A DNA stretch of 64,000 nt from CAZJUR01 sp964549525 (GCA_964549525.1 CAZJUR010000002.1:1-64000); one strand, 5' to 3'; numbered from the stretch's first letter, positions 34,626-43,520 are shown. A program made the numbers and translations. The notes: generated by a model not told the origin, from the letters alone.

Positions 34626-34822
34626 TAGCTATGGTTGTACTGGCGGCTTGCCCCTTTTCACTGCCAAGCTTTCATCATAAAAAGACTGACCACTTTTTAT
34701 CACTATTGTTACTGCGAACCAGTAAACAGCCTCTGATCGGAACGTGATCGTAGCCTTTCTGGATTCGTTTTCTCACTCAAACAAGAGACATATAAATCGT
34801 TCGCCGACATTTTCGGCTTTTT
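34626..34822 (+). ncRNA. Candidate non-coding RNA or attenuated leader upstream of the Y-family polymerase operon
   Basis: About 200 nt without a plausible reading frame, bounded by TATAAT (34614-34619) and a terminator: GCCGA (34803-34807), TCGGC (34813-34817) and five T. Internal pairings include TTACTG...CAGTAA around 34715 and TACTGG near 34638, which could pair with CCAGTA in an alternative fold. It could be a stand-alone RNA or a 5' leader that ends transcription before the next gene. No known RNA family recognised. Confidence 0.4.
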
Positions 34823-34846
34823 GTCATAGTAAAAATGGAGAAGACA

Positions 34847-35119
34847 ATGGACGATACAATACAGATGAATGAACGAGTTGAAGTGACTGCCCTCTTCGGG
34901 GTACGGACACAAGAAAGGCTGCTATGTCAGCCGATGACATTTGTGTACAAAGGGCGAGAAATTAACATCACGGAGCTTGGTTTGCGGCATCCGACCAGCA
35001 AAGGTCAGCGCATGGTGCATGTGTTTGATGTGAGTGATGGAGCAAATGATTACAGACTAGAATTTGATGCCGCCAGACTCGTCTGGTATTTGACAGCGAT
35101 GAGGCTACATAATGAATGA
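34847..35119 (+). CDS. 90-aa protein encoded with the Y-family polymerase
   Basis: A small soluble protein (RVEVTALFGVRTQERLLCQP, YKGREINITELGLRHPTSKG, RLEFDAARLVWYLTAMRL), mostly beta then helix. It ends inside the polymerase gene, overlapping it by 8 bp, so the two are coupled. The layout recalls YolD-like proteins beside UvrX-type polymerases in Bacillus, but I do not see clear YolD sequence identity. The start is ATG 34847, behind GGAGAAG; an ATG at 34835 overlaps that site. Confidence 0.6.
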   Translation: MDDTIQMNERVEVTALFGVRTQERLLCQPMTFVYKGREINITELGLRHPTSKGQRMVHVFDVSDGANDYRLEFDAARLVWYLTAMRLHNE

Positions 35120-36386
35120 CTATAATCGGGCGTCACCATTGATCATGTATATCGACCTTAATTCGTGTTTCGCTATGGTGGAGCAGCAAGCTCGTCCTAG
35201 TCTTCGGGGACGACCGCTAGCTATAACAAATCGGCTGGTGGAGCATGCATGTGTGGTGGCCTGCTCATACGAAGCAAAACGTCTCGGTGTCAAAGTGGGA
35301 ATGCGCTATAGCGAAGCCCGCATGTTTGCACCAAATCTTTTGATGATCGAAACCGATCCACCGAAATACCACTATGTATATCAAAAACTCGTCGCTATTA
35401 TGAAAAGTTATGCCGCAAAAGTGACTATGAAAAGTATCGACGAGGGTATTATAGATTTCCATGAGGCGGTTGAGCGCCCAAATCGCAGGCAAATAGAGCA
35501 GATTGGTTATGAAATCAAACAACGTCTCAAAGATGAGATTGGTGACTATATGACCTGCAATATCGGTATTGCGCCGAATCGCTTTTTGGCAAAACTGGCG
35601 GCGGGACTGCATAAGCCCGATGGCCTCGATATGATCGATCATACTAATGTACGTGAAGTGCTGGGAGCGGTCACGTTGACTGATCTACCCGGCATTGCTC
35701 ATCGGTTTCAAAAACGCTTGTATTATCAAGGCATTACTACCCCGCTTGAGTTTTTAGATGCCGATATATTTACGCTACATCGATTGGTATTTAAAAGCAT
35801 TGTCGGCCACTACTGGCATCAGCGCTTGAGGGGTTATGAGCCAGATGATGTAGAGACTAAGCTGGGTATTGTAGGACGGCAATATGTGATGGATATCAAA
35901 ACCAATGATGAAGCTATCATCTTGCCGCGTTTGCACCATTTATGTCATAGCACGGGTATGAAACTTCGATTCAATAGTATGGATGCACGGGGATTGAGCG
36001 TCTGGGCTCGCTTTCAGAACGGAACGTCATTTCAAAAGCGCAAAATGTATCATCAAACATTTTATAGCGATCAAGCGATTTATGAGCGTGCACTGGAGCT
36101 ATTTCAAACTCGTCCGCGCCATCTCCGGGTTGGTACCATCGGGGTAACATGTTACGAACTGACGCCAACCGCTCGTGAGCAAGCCAGCTTGTTCAGAAAC
36201 GAAGCCGCCTGCAATCGCCTCACCTATGCTATGGATGAAATCAACGAACAATACGGCAATTTCATGGTAACTTACGCCCATGCCCTAGATGGCAAGCGAG
36301 TCGTAAAGCAAAAGCTGCCGTTTGGTAGTGTGAAATATTTTGAACTACTGTGCCAGGCACCTTCATTGCAGCTGACCGCAGTCTAG
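35112..36386 (+). CDS. Y-family (DinB/UmuC-like) translesion DNA polymerase
   Basis: 424 aa. Palm motifs are present: YIDLNSCFAMVEQQ (first catalytic Asp) and KSIDEGIID with the Asp-Glu pair. ACSYEAKRLGVKVGM is the typical finger segment, the thumb has TDLPGIAHRFQKRL, and a little-finger domain follows. It probably copies past DNA lesions. No beta-clamp motif was recognised at the C-terminus. The LGVKVGM/GLDMID features fit the UvrX/UmuC branch slightly better than DinB. It is coupled to a small upstream gene. Confidence 0.87.
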   Translation: MNDYNRASPLIMYIDLNSCFAMVEQQARPSLRGRPLAITNRLVEHACVVACSYEAKRLGVKVGMRYSEARMFAPNLLMIETDPPKYHYVYQKLVAIMKSYAAKVTMKSIDEGIIDFHEAVERPNRRQIEQIGYEIKQRLKDEIGDYMTCNIGIAPNRFLAKLAAGLHKPDGLDMIDHTNVREVLGAVTLTDLPGIAHRFQKRLYYQGITTPLEFLDADIFTLHRLVFKSIVGHYWHQRLRGYEPDDVETKLGIVGRQYVMDIKTNDEAIILPRLHHLCHSTGMKLRFNSMDARGLSVWARFQNGTSFQKRKMYHQTFYSDQAIYERALELFQTRPRHLRVGTIGVTCYELTPTAREQASLFRNEAACNRLTYAMDEINEQYGNFMVTYAHALDGKRVVKQKLPFGSVKYFELLCQAPSLQLTAV

Positions 36387-36442
36387 ATATTTATTCTTAA
36401 AAGATGACGAAATACAAGTAATTTCGTATGATAGTTCTTGTC

Positions 36443-36616
36443 ATGAATAAGAAACTCGTAATGTTTTTTATGAGCGCAGGAATGCTACTTGGAGCATATA
36501 TTCCGGTGCTACTAGGTTGGGATCCGATGGGACTCAACGGCCTCAGTATTTTAGGAGGCTTAGTGGGTGGCGCAGCAGGTATTTGGCTTGGGATACTAGT
36601 CAGTAGATATGTCTAA
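36443..36616 (+). CDS. 57-aa two-helix membrane protein
   Basis: Two hydrophobic segments (KLVMFFMSAGMLLGAYIPVLLG and a Gly-rich GLVGGAAGIWLGILVS) with a short loop. Unknown function. TATGAT (36427-36432) ends 10 nt before ATG 36443. It overlaps the tilS start by 8 bp. A short hairpin (ACGAAAT...ATTTCGT, about 36408-36427) separates it from the polymerase gene. Confidence 0.55.
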   Translation: MNKKLVMFFMSAGMLLGAYIPVLLGWDPMGLNGLSILGGLVGGAAGIWLGILVSRYV

Positions 36617-37442
36617 AACATTGATTGTGGCTGTTTCAGGCGGAGTGGACTCGGTAGTTTTATTAGATATGCTGATGAAACATACATGTGATCATATCAA
36701 CTCAAGGCAGGCGAAAATTGTTGTCGCTCATGTCGATCATGGTATACGGGCGGATTCAGCCGACGATGCACAATTTGTCCACCAGCTTTCGAAAACATAT
36801 CAGCTGGCTTTTCATTCAACTAAGTTAAATCTTGGTCCGAAGGCGAGCGAAGAACAGGCTCGTAATCAACGATATGCGTTTTTGCGACAAGTTCAAGCCC
36901 AATACCCTGATGCACAAATTGTCACAGCTCATCATAAAAATGACGTGGTTGAAACCATGATTCTCAATATCCTGAGAGGCACTGGCTGGCGAGGACTATG
37001 TTCGCTGCGAAGCGACAGTATTTTGCGGCCACTCTTAGCGATGAGCAAACACAATATCTATGAATATGCTAAAACACACGACCTCGAATGGCGAGAAGAT
37101 AGGAGTAATCAAAATCTCCAGTATCTTCGTAACAAGATTCGTCGCTCCATTATGCCGCGTTGCTCGCTTGATGAATGGTTTGATCTGTATCAAAAACAGT
37201 GTGCTCTTCGGAAAGAAATTGAAAGCGAAATCACGCAGCTTACTACAACCGCACGCTACCCATTTATTGTGCTTCCGTTAGAATGTGCGATGGAAATTTT
37301 ACAGCAATCATTACGTGTGACACGATCCCAAACCTATCGAGCGTTACAGGCAATCAAAACAGCAAAAGCTGGAACTTCGCATCATGTTGGCAACAAAGTG
37401 ACACTCCGTTTTAGTCACCGTGATTTTCAGATAGAAATGTAG
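36609..37442 (+). CDS. tilS: tRNA(Ile)-lysidine synthase TilS (short form)
   Basis: 277 aa. The PP-loop SGGVDS is at residues 10-15, followed by VAHVDHGIRADSADDA and TAHHKNDVVETMILNILRGTG, then WREDRSNQNLQYLRNKIR, all TilS hallmarks. It modifies C34 of tRNA-Ile(CAU) to lysidine so that it reads AUA. The protein is about 60% of the E. coli length and lacks most of the C-terminal domains, as other minimal TilS proteins do. Upstream of ftsH, a common arrangement. Confidence 0.9.
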   Translation: MSKTLIVAVSGGVDSVVLLDMLMKHTCDHINSRQAKIVVAHVDHGIRADSADDAQFVHQLSKTYQLAFHSTKLNLGPKASEEQARNQRYAFLRQVQAQYPDAQIVTAHHKNDVVETMILNILRGTGWRGLCSLRSDSILRPLLAMSKHNIYEYAKTHDLEWREDRSNQNLQYLRNKIRRSIMPRCSLDEWFDLYQKQCALRKEIESEITQLTTTARYPFIVLPLECAMEILQQSLRVTRSQTYRALQAIKTAKAGTSHHVGNKVTLRFSHRDFQIEM

Positions 37443-37496
37443 TACAATATAAGGCAATAAACAGTAGACGCAGGAAGGTTTAATAAGTAATACTAT

Positions 37497-39359
37497 ATGG
37501 CAAAAATGAAGATGAAAAAACCTAATAAAATCGGGGCATTTATTCGAAATGTATTATTTTGGACAATTCTCTTCTCGTTCTTTTTGGCGGGTATGAGCTT
37601 GATGTCTCCAAACGATAATCTGAAAAAAGTACCGTTTTCTGATGTTATCAATCGGGCCAATGCTGGTAAAATCGAGACCATTAAGATTCAAGAAAATGAT
37701 CTCACTATTACGACAAAAGGCAAAAAACAACCTACAGAAAAGTCCTACAAAGAATCTGGCAGCTCGATTTACGAGCAAGGGCTCAATAAAGACGCTGCTG
37801 TCAAAGTGGTAGTAGAAAAGCCTAGCGAAACTGGTCCAGCAATATGGAATATCATCAGTCTCTTACTGCCTATTCTGTTGATTGGTGGTTTATTCTACTT
37901 TATGTTTCGCCAAGCGCAAGGCCAGAGTAATCAAGCACTCGGCTTTGGACGGAGCAAAGCAAAACTATATGGTGCAGATAAAGAAAAGGTGGTCTTTGAC
38001 GATATTGCCGGTAATCATGAGTCAAAAGAAGATCTTGTTGAAGTAGTTGATTTTTTAAAACATCCTAAAAAATATGCAGCGGTGGGGGCAAAAATCCCGA
38101 AAGGCGTCTTGTTAGTAGGTCCTCCCGGAACAGGTAAAACAATGCTTGCACGCGCCGTAGCAGGTGAGGCAAACGTGCCATATTTTAGTATTTCTGGTTC
38201 TGAATTCGTAGAAATGTTCGTGGGTGTAGGTGCATCTCGTGTGCGTGATCTTTTCTCAAAAGCAAAGAAAAATGCGCCAGCCATTATCTTTATCGACGAG
38301 ATCGATGCGGTCGGTCGTAAGCGCGGCACGGGTATGGGCGGCGGTCACGACGAACGCGAGCAAACCTTGAACCAAATTTTAGTCGAAATGGATGGATTTG
38401 AAACAGGCACGAATGTGATTGTTATCGCCGCGACCAACCGAGCCGATGTGCTCGATCCAGCACTGCTTCGTCCCGGTCGTTTTGATCGTCGTGTTCAGAT
38501 TAGTCTCCCTGAGCGACGTGATCGCGAAGCTATCCTACAAGTGCATTTTAAGAAAAAACCCATCGATTCATCAGTTGATATTAAAGCGTTGTCTTCTAAA
38601 ACAGCTGGTAGCTCAGGTGCTGATCTCGCTAACATTGCCAATGAAGCCGCTATTGTGGCAGCTCGTCACAATCGAAAAGTCATCAATAACGATGATGTGA
38701 CAGAAGCATTTGAAAAAGTAGCGATTGGTCCTGAGCGCAAAACCAAGATTATGAGTGATAAAGATAAGGAAATGACAGCCTACCATGAAGCTGGCCATGC
38801 ACTTGTCGGACACGTGTTGCCAGATAGTGATCCGGTTCACAAGGTAACGATTATCCCGCGGGGTGGCACAGGCGGCGTCACCTGGTTTCTCCCGCCCGAA
38901 GACAAAAACTACACGTCAATCATTGATTTCAAAGATATTCTTGCTCGTGCGCTCGGTGGTCGTATTGCGGAAAAGATTGTCTACGGCTCTGAACGAGTCA
39001 CAACCGGAGCGGGCTCTGATCTTCGGCACGCTACCCAAATTGCGCGAGACATGGTGATCGAACAAGGTATGGGTAACAAATTACGTAATCAAGTGTTTCA
39101 TGAGGACGGCGGCGGTATGATGTTTGACCGCATGGTTCGCGAACGTCCATATTCTGAAGAAACTGCCAAAGAAATTGATGCTGACGTAGAAACTTTTATC
39201 AAAGAGGCTGAAAAACGAGCAGAAGTTGTGATTATGAAAAACCGCAAAGGCCTTGATGATCTCAAAGACGCGCTCTTAAAGAAAGAAACAATTGATGAGA
39301 CCGAAGTTGCCGATATTTTGAAAAACGCAGTCTTGCCAAAGGAAGCAGCCTTATATTAA
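37497..39359 (+). CDS. ftsH: ATP-dependent zinc metalloprotease FtsH
   Basis: 620 aa. Two membrane segments (about 14-34 and 120-140) flank an extracytoplasmic loop. The AAA+ module has Walker A GPPGTGKT (208-215), Walker B IIFIDEIDAVG and the second-region-of-homology motif RPGRFDR. The protease domain has HEAGH with zinc ligands H430 and H434. FtsH degrades membrane and regulatory proteins. Its last codons overlap the proposed start of murJ. Confidence 0.97.
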   Translation: MAKMKMKKPNKIGAFIRNVLFWTILFSFFLAGMSLMSPNDNLKKVPFSDVINRANAGKIETIKIQENDLTITTKGKKQPTEKSYKESGSSIYEQGLNKDAAVKVVVEKPSETGPAIWNIISLLLPILLIGGLFYFMFRQAQGQSNQALGFGRSKAKLYGADKEKVVFDDIAGNHESKEDLVEVVDFLKHPKKYAAVGAKIPKGVLLVGPPGTGKTMLARAVAGEANVPYFSISGSEFVEMFVGVGASRVRDLFSKAKKNAPAIIFIDEIDAVGRKRGTGMGGGHDEREQTLNQILVEMDGFETGTNVIVIAATNRADVLDPALLRPGRFDRRVQISLPERRDREAILQVHFKKKPIDSSVDIKALSSKTAGSSGADLANIANEAAIVAARHNRKVINNDDVTEAFEKVAIGPERKTKIMSDKDKEMTAYHEAGHALVGHVLPDSDPVHKVTIIPRGGTGGVTWFLPPEDKNYTSIIDFKDILARALGGRIAEKIVYGSERVTTGAGSDLRHATQIARDMVIEQGMGNKLRNQVFHEDGGGMMFDRMVRERPYSEETAKEIDADVETFIKEAEKRAEVVIMKNRKGLDDLKDALLKKETIDETEVADILKNAVLPKEAALY

Positions 39360-41005
39360 AACGTCGTACTACGGGTCGTGTTGGTGTTGCTCTTGCCCGC
39401 GCCAACCAAAAACTATCAGTTCAACTTGCAGCCACATTACTTGCAAGCTCTAGTTTAGTCGCAAGTTTACTTGGTCTATTTCGCGATCGTCTCTTAAATT
39501 CTACTTATTATGACACTTATCCTGTCGGTATCGATGCCTATACAGTGGCATTTACGATCCCAGACTTTATGTTTTTTGTTTTGGTATCAGGCGCGCTCAG
39601 TGTGACCTTTATCCCCGTATTTAACGAGCGTCTCATCAAAGGAAAGCGCAAAGCAGCATGGGAACTCTCGACCAGTCTCATCAACTTTATGGCACTGATG
39701 ACTTTGATTGCCAGCGTGCTCATCATTATTTTTGCAGATCCTCTCGTGAGGTATGTTGTCGGACCTGGACTAGATGAATCAGGGCATGGACTAGCAGTTA
39801 GTATGATGCGGGTCATTGCGATCAACCCATTTTTATTTGCAATCGCTAGTGTGATTGCCAGCATTCAGCAAGCAATCGGTCGCTTTACGTTCTACGCCTT
39901 AGCCCCGACTATCTATAACATCGGTATTATTATCGGTATCATATGGTTTGCCGATGGTATTGAGCTTTTTGGCGTCACACTATTTGAAGGTGGCATTATG
40001 GGTGTGGCACTCGGCGTGGTGCTCGGTTCAATATTGCAGCTTATTGTGAGCAGCATCGGACTCATCGGTGTAGGGTTTGACTATAGATTTTCAATTTATT
40101 GGCGCAATAAAGGCTTTAAGAAAGTCCTTCGTTTACTACCGGCGCGATCACTTGATCAAGGCATCGACTATGTCAATAGTATTGTAGAAACCAATCTTGC
40201 GTCACGGATGGCTGCAGGGACAATTCGCGCGTATCAGCAGGGATTGACACTGCATATGGTACCTGTGACGTTGATCGGAGTTGCTATTTCAACAGCCGCT
40301 TTTCCTAAAATGACCGAGCGACTTGCCGATGGGCGGCACGATCTTTTTTTGCGTGAATTACACGCTGTTTTACGCGTTATCATATGGTTGGCACTTCCGA
40401 CTGCAGTAGTCGCCTTTTTCACGCGTGGTTATCTGATTCATTTTGTGAAAAATGGCGGTGAACCATTGATGGCTGGAATTTTTGGAATTTTAACTATCGC
40501 TATCCTCTTTCGCTGTATTTATCACATTTCAGCGCGCAGCTTTTATGCACAGCAAGACACTAAAACACCACTATATGTGTCATTATTTGCTATTGGATTA
40601 AATATAGTATTAGCCCTGTACTTTACGTTTTCACTCCGACTTGGTGCCTATGGCCTAGCATGGGCACAATCAATCGTGGCGCTCGTAGAAGTGGTCATTT
40701 TATTTACTATCATGAAGCGTCGCATAGCTGGGTTGTTTAACCGTCAGTTTAAGCATGCAATTTTAAAGATGTTATCTGCTACTGGGTTTGTCGGATTTAC
40801 TACCTATATCTCGGTCGGGTTTTTCCCACTCCGCGCTGTAGACCAAAGCTTCTTCGCTATTTTCCCAAAATTTATGTCGATTATCGGCATCGCAGCGGTG
40901 GTGTATCTGATATGTAGCAAAATGATGGGAATCGAAGAAGTCAATCCTGTTCTCAGACGCATGTACAACATACTCTTTAGCGGTATAAGAGGTAAAGCAT
41001 CGTGA
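39353..41005 (+). CDS. murJ: Lipid II flippase MurJ (MviN), non-canonical start codon
   Basis: About 550 aa, 13-14 hydrophobic segments. The homologous N-terminus is encoded from about 39359 (SVQLAATLLASSSLVASLLG, LFRDRLLNSTYYDTYPVGID, AYTVAFTIPDFMFFVLVSGA), the MurJ pattern. No ATG, GTG or TTG is in frame between the stop at 39296 and GTG 39545; a start at 39545 would delete the first helix. ATA 39353 has an AAGGA site 9 nt upstream and overlaps the ftsH stop, so it is my preferred start. MurJ flips lipid II for peptidoglycan synthesis. The stop overlaps the lepA start (GTGA). Confidence 0.85.
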   Translation: MLKRRTTGRVGVALARANQKLSVQLAATLLASSSLVASLLGLFRDRLLNSTYYDTYPVGIDAYTVAFTIPDFMFFVLVSGALSVTFIPVFNERLIKGKRKAAWELSTSLINFMALMTLIASVLIIIFADPLVRYVVGPGLDESGHGLAVSMMRVIAINPFLFAIASVIASIQQAIGRFTFYALAPTIYNIGIIIGIIWFADGIELFGVTLFEGGIMGVALGVVLGSILQLIVSSIGLIGVGFDYRFSIYWRNKGFKKVLRLLPARSLDQGIDYVNSIVETNLASRMAAGTIRAYQQGLTLHMVPVTLIGVAISTAAFPKMTERLADGRHDLFLRELHAVLRVIIWLALPTAVVAFFTRGYLIHFVKNGGEPLMAGIFGILTIAILFRCIYHISARSFYAQQDTKTPLYVSLFAIGLNIVLALYFTFSLRLGAYGLAWAQSIVALVEVVILFTIMKRRIAGLFNRQFKHAILKMLSATGFVGFTTYISVGFFPLRAVDQSFFAIFPKFMSIIGIAAVVYLICSKMMGIEEVNPVLRRMYNILFSGIRGKAS

Positions 41006-42774
41006 CGTCTGTTCGCAATTTTTGTATTATTGCGCACATTGATCACGGAAAAAGTACCTTAGCTGATCGATTAATGGAACTAACTCATACAGTCGAAAAA
41101 CGCGATATGAAATCTCAGCTACTTGATAGTATGGATTTAGAACGCGAAAAAGGCATTACCATCAAACTCGCCCCTGTACGGATGACTTATCAAGGAGTTG
41201 ATTTAAACCTCATCGACACACCTGGTCATGTCGATTTTAGCTATGAAGTCTCTCGTAGCCTCCAGGCTTGTGAAGGCGCTGTACTTGTGGTCGATGCCAG
41301 TCAAGGTATTCAGGCCCAAACACTCGCTAATGTCTATCTGGCGATCGAAGCAGGACTCGAAATTATCCCTGTATTAAACAAAGTCGATTTACCCGCTGCC
41401 GATGTACCGCGCGTCAGCAAAGAAGTTATTAATCTGCTCGGATGCACCGAAGAAGACATCATTACCATCAGTGCAAAAACCGGTGAAGGTGTGCCTGCGG
41501 TGCTGGACGCTGTCATAGATCGTATCCCTGAACCAAAAGGCCATGCCGACGACCCAACTCGCGCCCTGATTTTTGATAGCTATTACGATGATTATCGCGG
41601 CGTAATTCTGTATGTTCGCCTTGTTGACGGCAAAATCACTAAAGGTGACGAAATCAAAATGCTCGCCACCAAAGCAACTGGCATTGCACTCGAAGTCGGC
41701 CATCTCAGCCCACAGATGACTGCCGACTCGGCACTCGATACCGGCGAAATCGGCTATATCGTAACAAACCTTAAAACTACCCGCGACGCTAAAGTCGGTG
41801 ATACAACTACCGTTCATCGCTCTATAGCACATCAGCCACTACCTGGCTATAAAAACATCAAACCCTTTGTCTATGCTGGGTTTTTTCCGGTGTCTAACGA
41901 AGATTATCAGGACCTAAAGGATGCGATTGAGAAATTGAGCCTCAGTGATTCGGCACTGCAATTTGAGCCGGAAAACTCACCAGTTCTTGGCTTTGGGGTG
42001 CGAATTGGCTTTCTTGGGCTGCTTCATATGGATATCATCCGGGAGCGGCTGGAGCGCGAATACAACCTCGATTTAGTTATTACCAATCCCAGCACTGACT
42101 ATGAGGTCAAACTCAGTAGTGGCAAAGAGGTCGATATCAAATCCGCTGCCGATCTACCCGATGTTAGTAAAATCGCCGAAATTTGCGAACCGTGGATTAA
42201 AGGCGAAATCGTCGTGCCACAAACCTACGTCGGGGCGGTCATCCAACTGATTATCAGCAAGCGTGGTATCCAAAAAAACCTCAGCTATATCGACGAACGC
42301 GCCCTCATATCCTTTGAAGCGCCGCTTGCTAATCTCTTAACTGATTTTTATGATCAGCTGAAAAGCGTCACGAGTGGCTATGGCAGCTTTAATTACGAAC
42401 TCGATACGTATCGCGCCGAAGATCTCGTTCGCGTCGATTTCTATGTGGCGGGCGAAATGGTCGATGCGTTGAGCGTCATGACGCACCGTTCTGAGGCCCA
42501 GTCATTAGGTCGAGAGACCGTCGCCAAATTAAAAGACGTTATTCCACGCCAAAACTTTAAAGTAGCACTCCAAGCCGCCATCGGCGGAAGATTTATTGCA
42601 CGAGAAGATCTCAGCGCCTATCGAAAAGATGTTACGACCGGACTCTACGGCGGCGATGTCAGCCGTAAAAAGAAAGTCCTCGCCAAACAAGCCAAAGGTA
42701 AAAAACGTATGAAACGCTTCGGTAAAGTCGATATTCCATCCGAAGCCTTTACCGTAATGCTGAAACGCGACTAG
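41002..42774 (+). CDS. lepA: Elongation factor 4 (LepA)
   Basis: 590 aa beginning at GTG. The GTPase domain has AHIDHGKST, DTPGHVDFSYEVSRS and NKVDLPAADVP; domain II, the EF-G-like domains and the LepA C-terminal domain ending KQAKGKKRMKRFGKVDIP follow. It acts on stalled or hyper-salt ribosomes. Translationally coupled to murJ by a 4-bp overlap. Confidence 0.97.
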   Translation: MTSVRNFCIIAHIDHGKSTLADRLMELTHTVEKRDMKSQLLDSMDLEREKGITIKLAPVRMTYQGVDLNLIDTPGHVDFSYEVSRSLQACEGAVLVVDASQGIQAQTLANVYLAIEAGLEIIPVLNKVDLPAADVPRVSKEVINLLGCTEEDIITISAKTGEGVPAVLDAVIDRIPEPKGHADDPTRALIFDSYYDDYRGVILYVRLVDGKITKGDEIKMLATKATGIALEVGHLSPQMTADSALDTGEIGYIVTNLKTTRDAKVGDTTTVHRSIAHQPLPGYKNIKPFVYAGFFPVSNEDYQDLKDAIEKLSLSDSALQFEPENSPVLGFGVRIGFLGLLHMDIIRERLEREYNLDLVITNPSTDYEVKLSSGKEVDIKSAADLPDVSKIAEICEPWIKGEIVVPQTYVGAVIQLIISKRGIQKNLSYIDERALISFEAPLANLLTDFYDQLKSVTSGYGSFNYELDTYRAEDLVRVDFYVAGEMVDALSVMTHRSEAQSLGRETVAKLKDVIPRQNFKVALQAAIGGRFIAREDLSAYRKDVTTGLYGGDVSRKKKVLAKQAKGKKRMKRFGKVDIPSEAFTVMLKRD

Positions 42775-42786
42775 TATTACCCTTTT

Positions 42787-42806
42787 CTTGTCCCGATCGG
42801 GACAAG
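42787..42806. promoter_or_regulatory. CCCGATCGGG palindrome, copy 2 (operator in the PaaX/Cas2-like promoter)
   Basis: CTTGTCCCGATCGGGACAAG, a perfect 20-bp palindrome. TATAAT (42814-42819) follows 7 nt later and ends 7 nt before the start codon, so the palindrome occupies the -35 region. That is the expected position for a repressor operator. Confidence 0.75.
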
Positions 42807-42826
42807 AGTGATGTATAATATAAAAC

Positions 42827-43291
42827 ATGAGTAGATTAGCTAATTCTGCCTTAAAGTATCTTCTACTGACGGTGGCATCTTCTCCATCATGCTCTGTAGA
42901 TGAATTGTATGACCGTCTCCGAAATGGACAATCAGATCGCGTTTATAGTCTGCGACATATACAAAATACGTATTATCAGGCACGTAAAGCGGGTCTAATA
43001 GATAGTGATAGCCAAAAACGACTATTTCTGACGGGGCGTGGACAGGCGCTGGTGAGTCTCTATCAGCCACAAAAGCTCGAAAATGGGCAATTAATGGTAA
43101 TTTTTGATATTCCTGAGCAGCTCGCTTCAAAGCGACGGTCGCTACGCCGCACCTTACAAGATCTTAAGTTTCGCCAAGTCCAGCTAAGTGTGTGGGTAAC
43201 AGAATACGATCATAAAGATTATCTCATGAGCGAGCTAGCATGGCTGGGGATCGGTGAATATGTACAGATGTATGAAGCAGTTCGATTATAG
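42827..43291 (+). CDS. PaaX/Cas2-like winged-helix protein, probable autoregulated transcription factor
   Basis: 154 aa. Residues 1-80 form a winged helix (LKYLLLTVASSPSCSVDELY, VYSLRHIQNTYYQARKAGLI). Residues 85-154 resemble the ferredoxin-like PaaX C-terminal/Cas2 fold: MVIFDIPEQLASKRRSLRRT then KFRQVQLSVWV. Such proteins in CPR genomes are sometimes labelled Cas2, but there is no CRISPR array or other cas gene here. The palindrome TGTCCCGATCGGGACA lies in its promoter and again 13 bp after its stop codon, pointing to autoregulation. Confidence 0.75.
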   Translation: MSRLANSALKYLLLTVASSPSCSVDELYDRLRNGQSDRVYSLRHIQNTYYQARKAGLIDSDSQKRLFLTGRGQALVSLYQPQKLENGQLMVIFDIPEQLASKRRSLRRTLQDLKFRQVQLSVWVTEYDHKDYLMSELAWLGIGEYVQMYEAVRL

Positions 43292-43302
43292 TTACCCATT
43301 TC

Positions 43303-43319
43303 TTGTCCCGATCGGGACA
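43303..43319. promoter_or_regulatory. CCCGATCGGG palindrome, copy 3
   Basis: TGTCCCGATCGGGACA (43304-43319), a 16-bp perfect palindrome 12 bp after the PaaX/Cas2-like stop codon. A TATTAT-like box follows at once. A promoter into the sequence lost in the gap is possible. Confidence 0.65.
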
Positions 43320-43358
43320 TATTATAAGTAAATAGGGCATAATGGCGAGTATATTGAG

Positions 43359-43458
43359 NNNNNNNNNNNNNNNNNNNNNNNNNNNNNNNNNNNNNNNNNN
43401 NNNNNNNNNNNNNNNNNNNNNNNNNNNNNNNNNNNNNNNNNNNNNNNNNNNNNNNNNN
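43359..43458. other. Assembly gap (100 N)
   Basis: Exactly 100 undetermined bases, the usual placeholder for a scaffold join. True distance and content are unknown. The left contig ends in genome-typical sequence; the right begins AT-rich, then turns GC-rich at about 43690. Confidence 0.99.
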
Positions 43459-43499
43459 AGTTTGTGAGTTAATATTAACCATTAATTAGTTAAATAACA

Positions 43500-43520
43500 T
43501 TACAAACTAGGTAGACATGG
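43500..43520 (+). repeat. Left arm of a 21-bp inverted repeat
   Basis: TTACAAACTAGG... (43500-43520) matches the reverse complement of 45299-45319 at 20 of 21 positions (A versus G near the inner end). The pair bounds 1.8 kb holding the GC-rich gene. Confidence 0.8.

Noticed and set aside
42827..43291. Cas2 of a CRISPR system
   Set aside because: The Cas2-like fold is fused to a winged helix as in PaaX; no CRISPR repeats or other cas genes were seen in the window.
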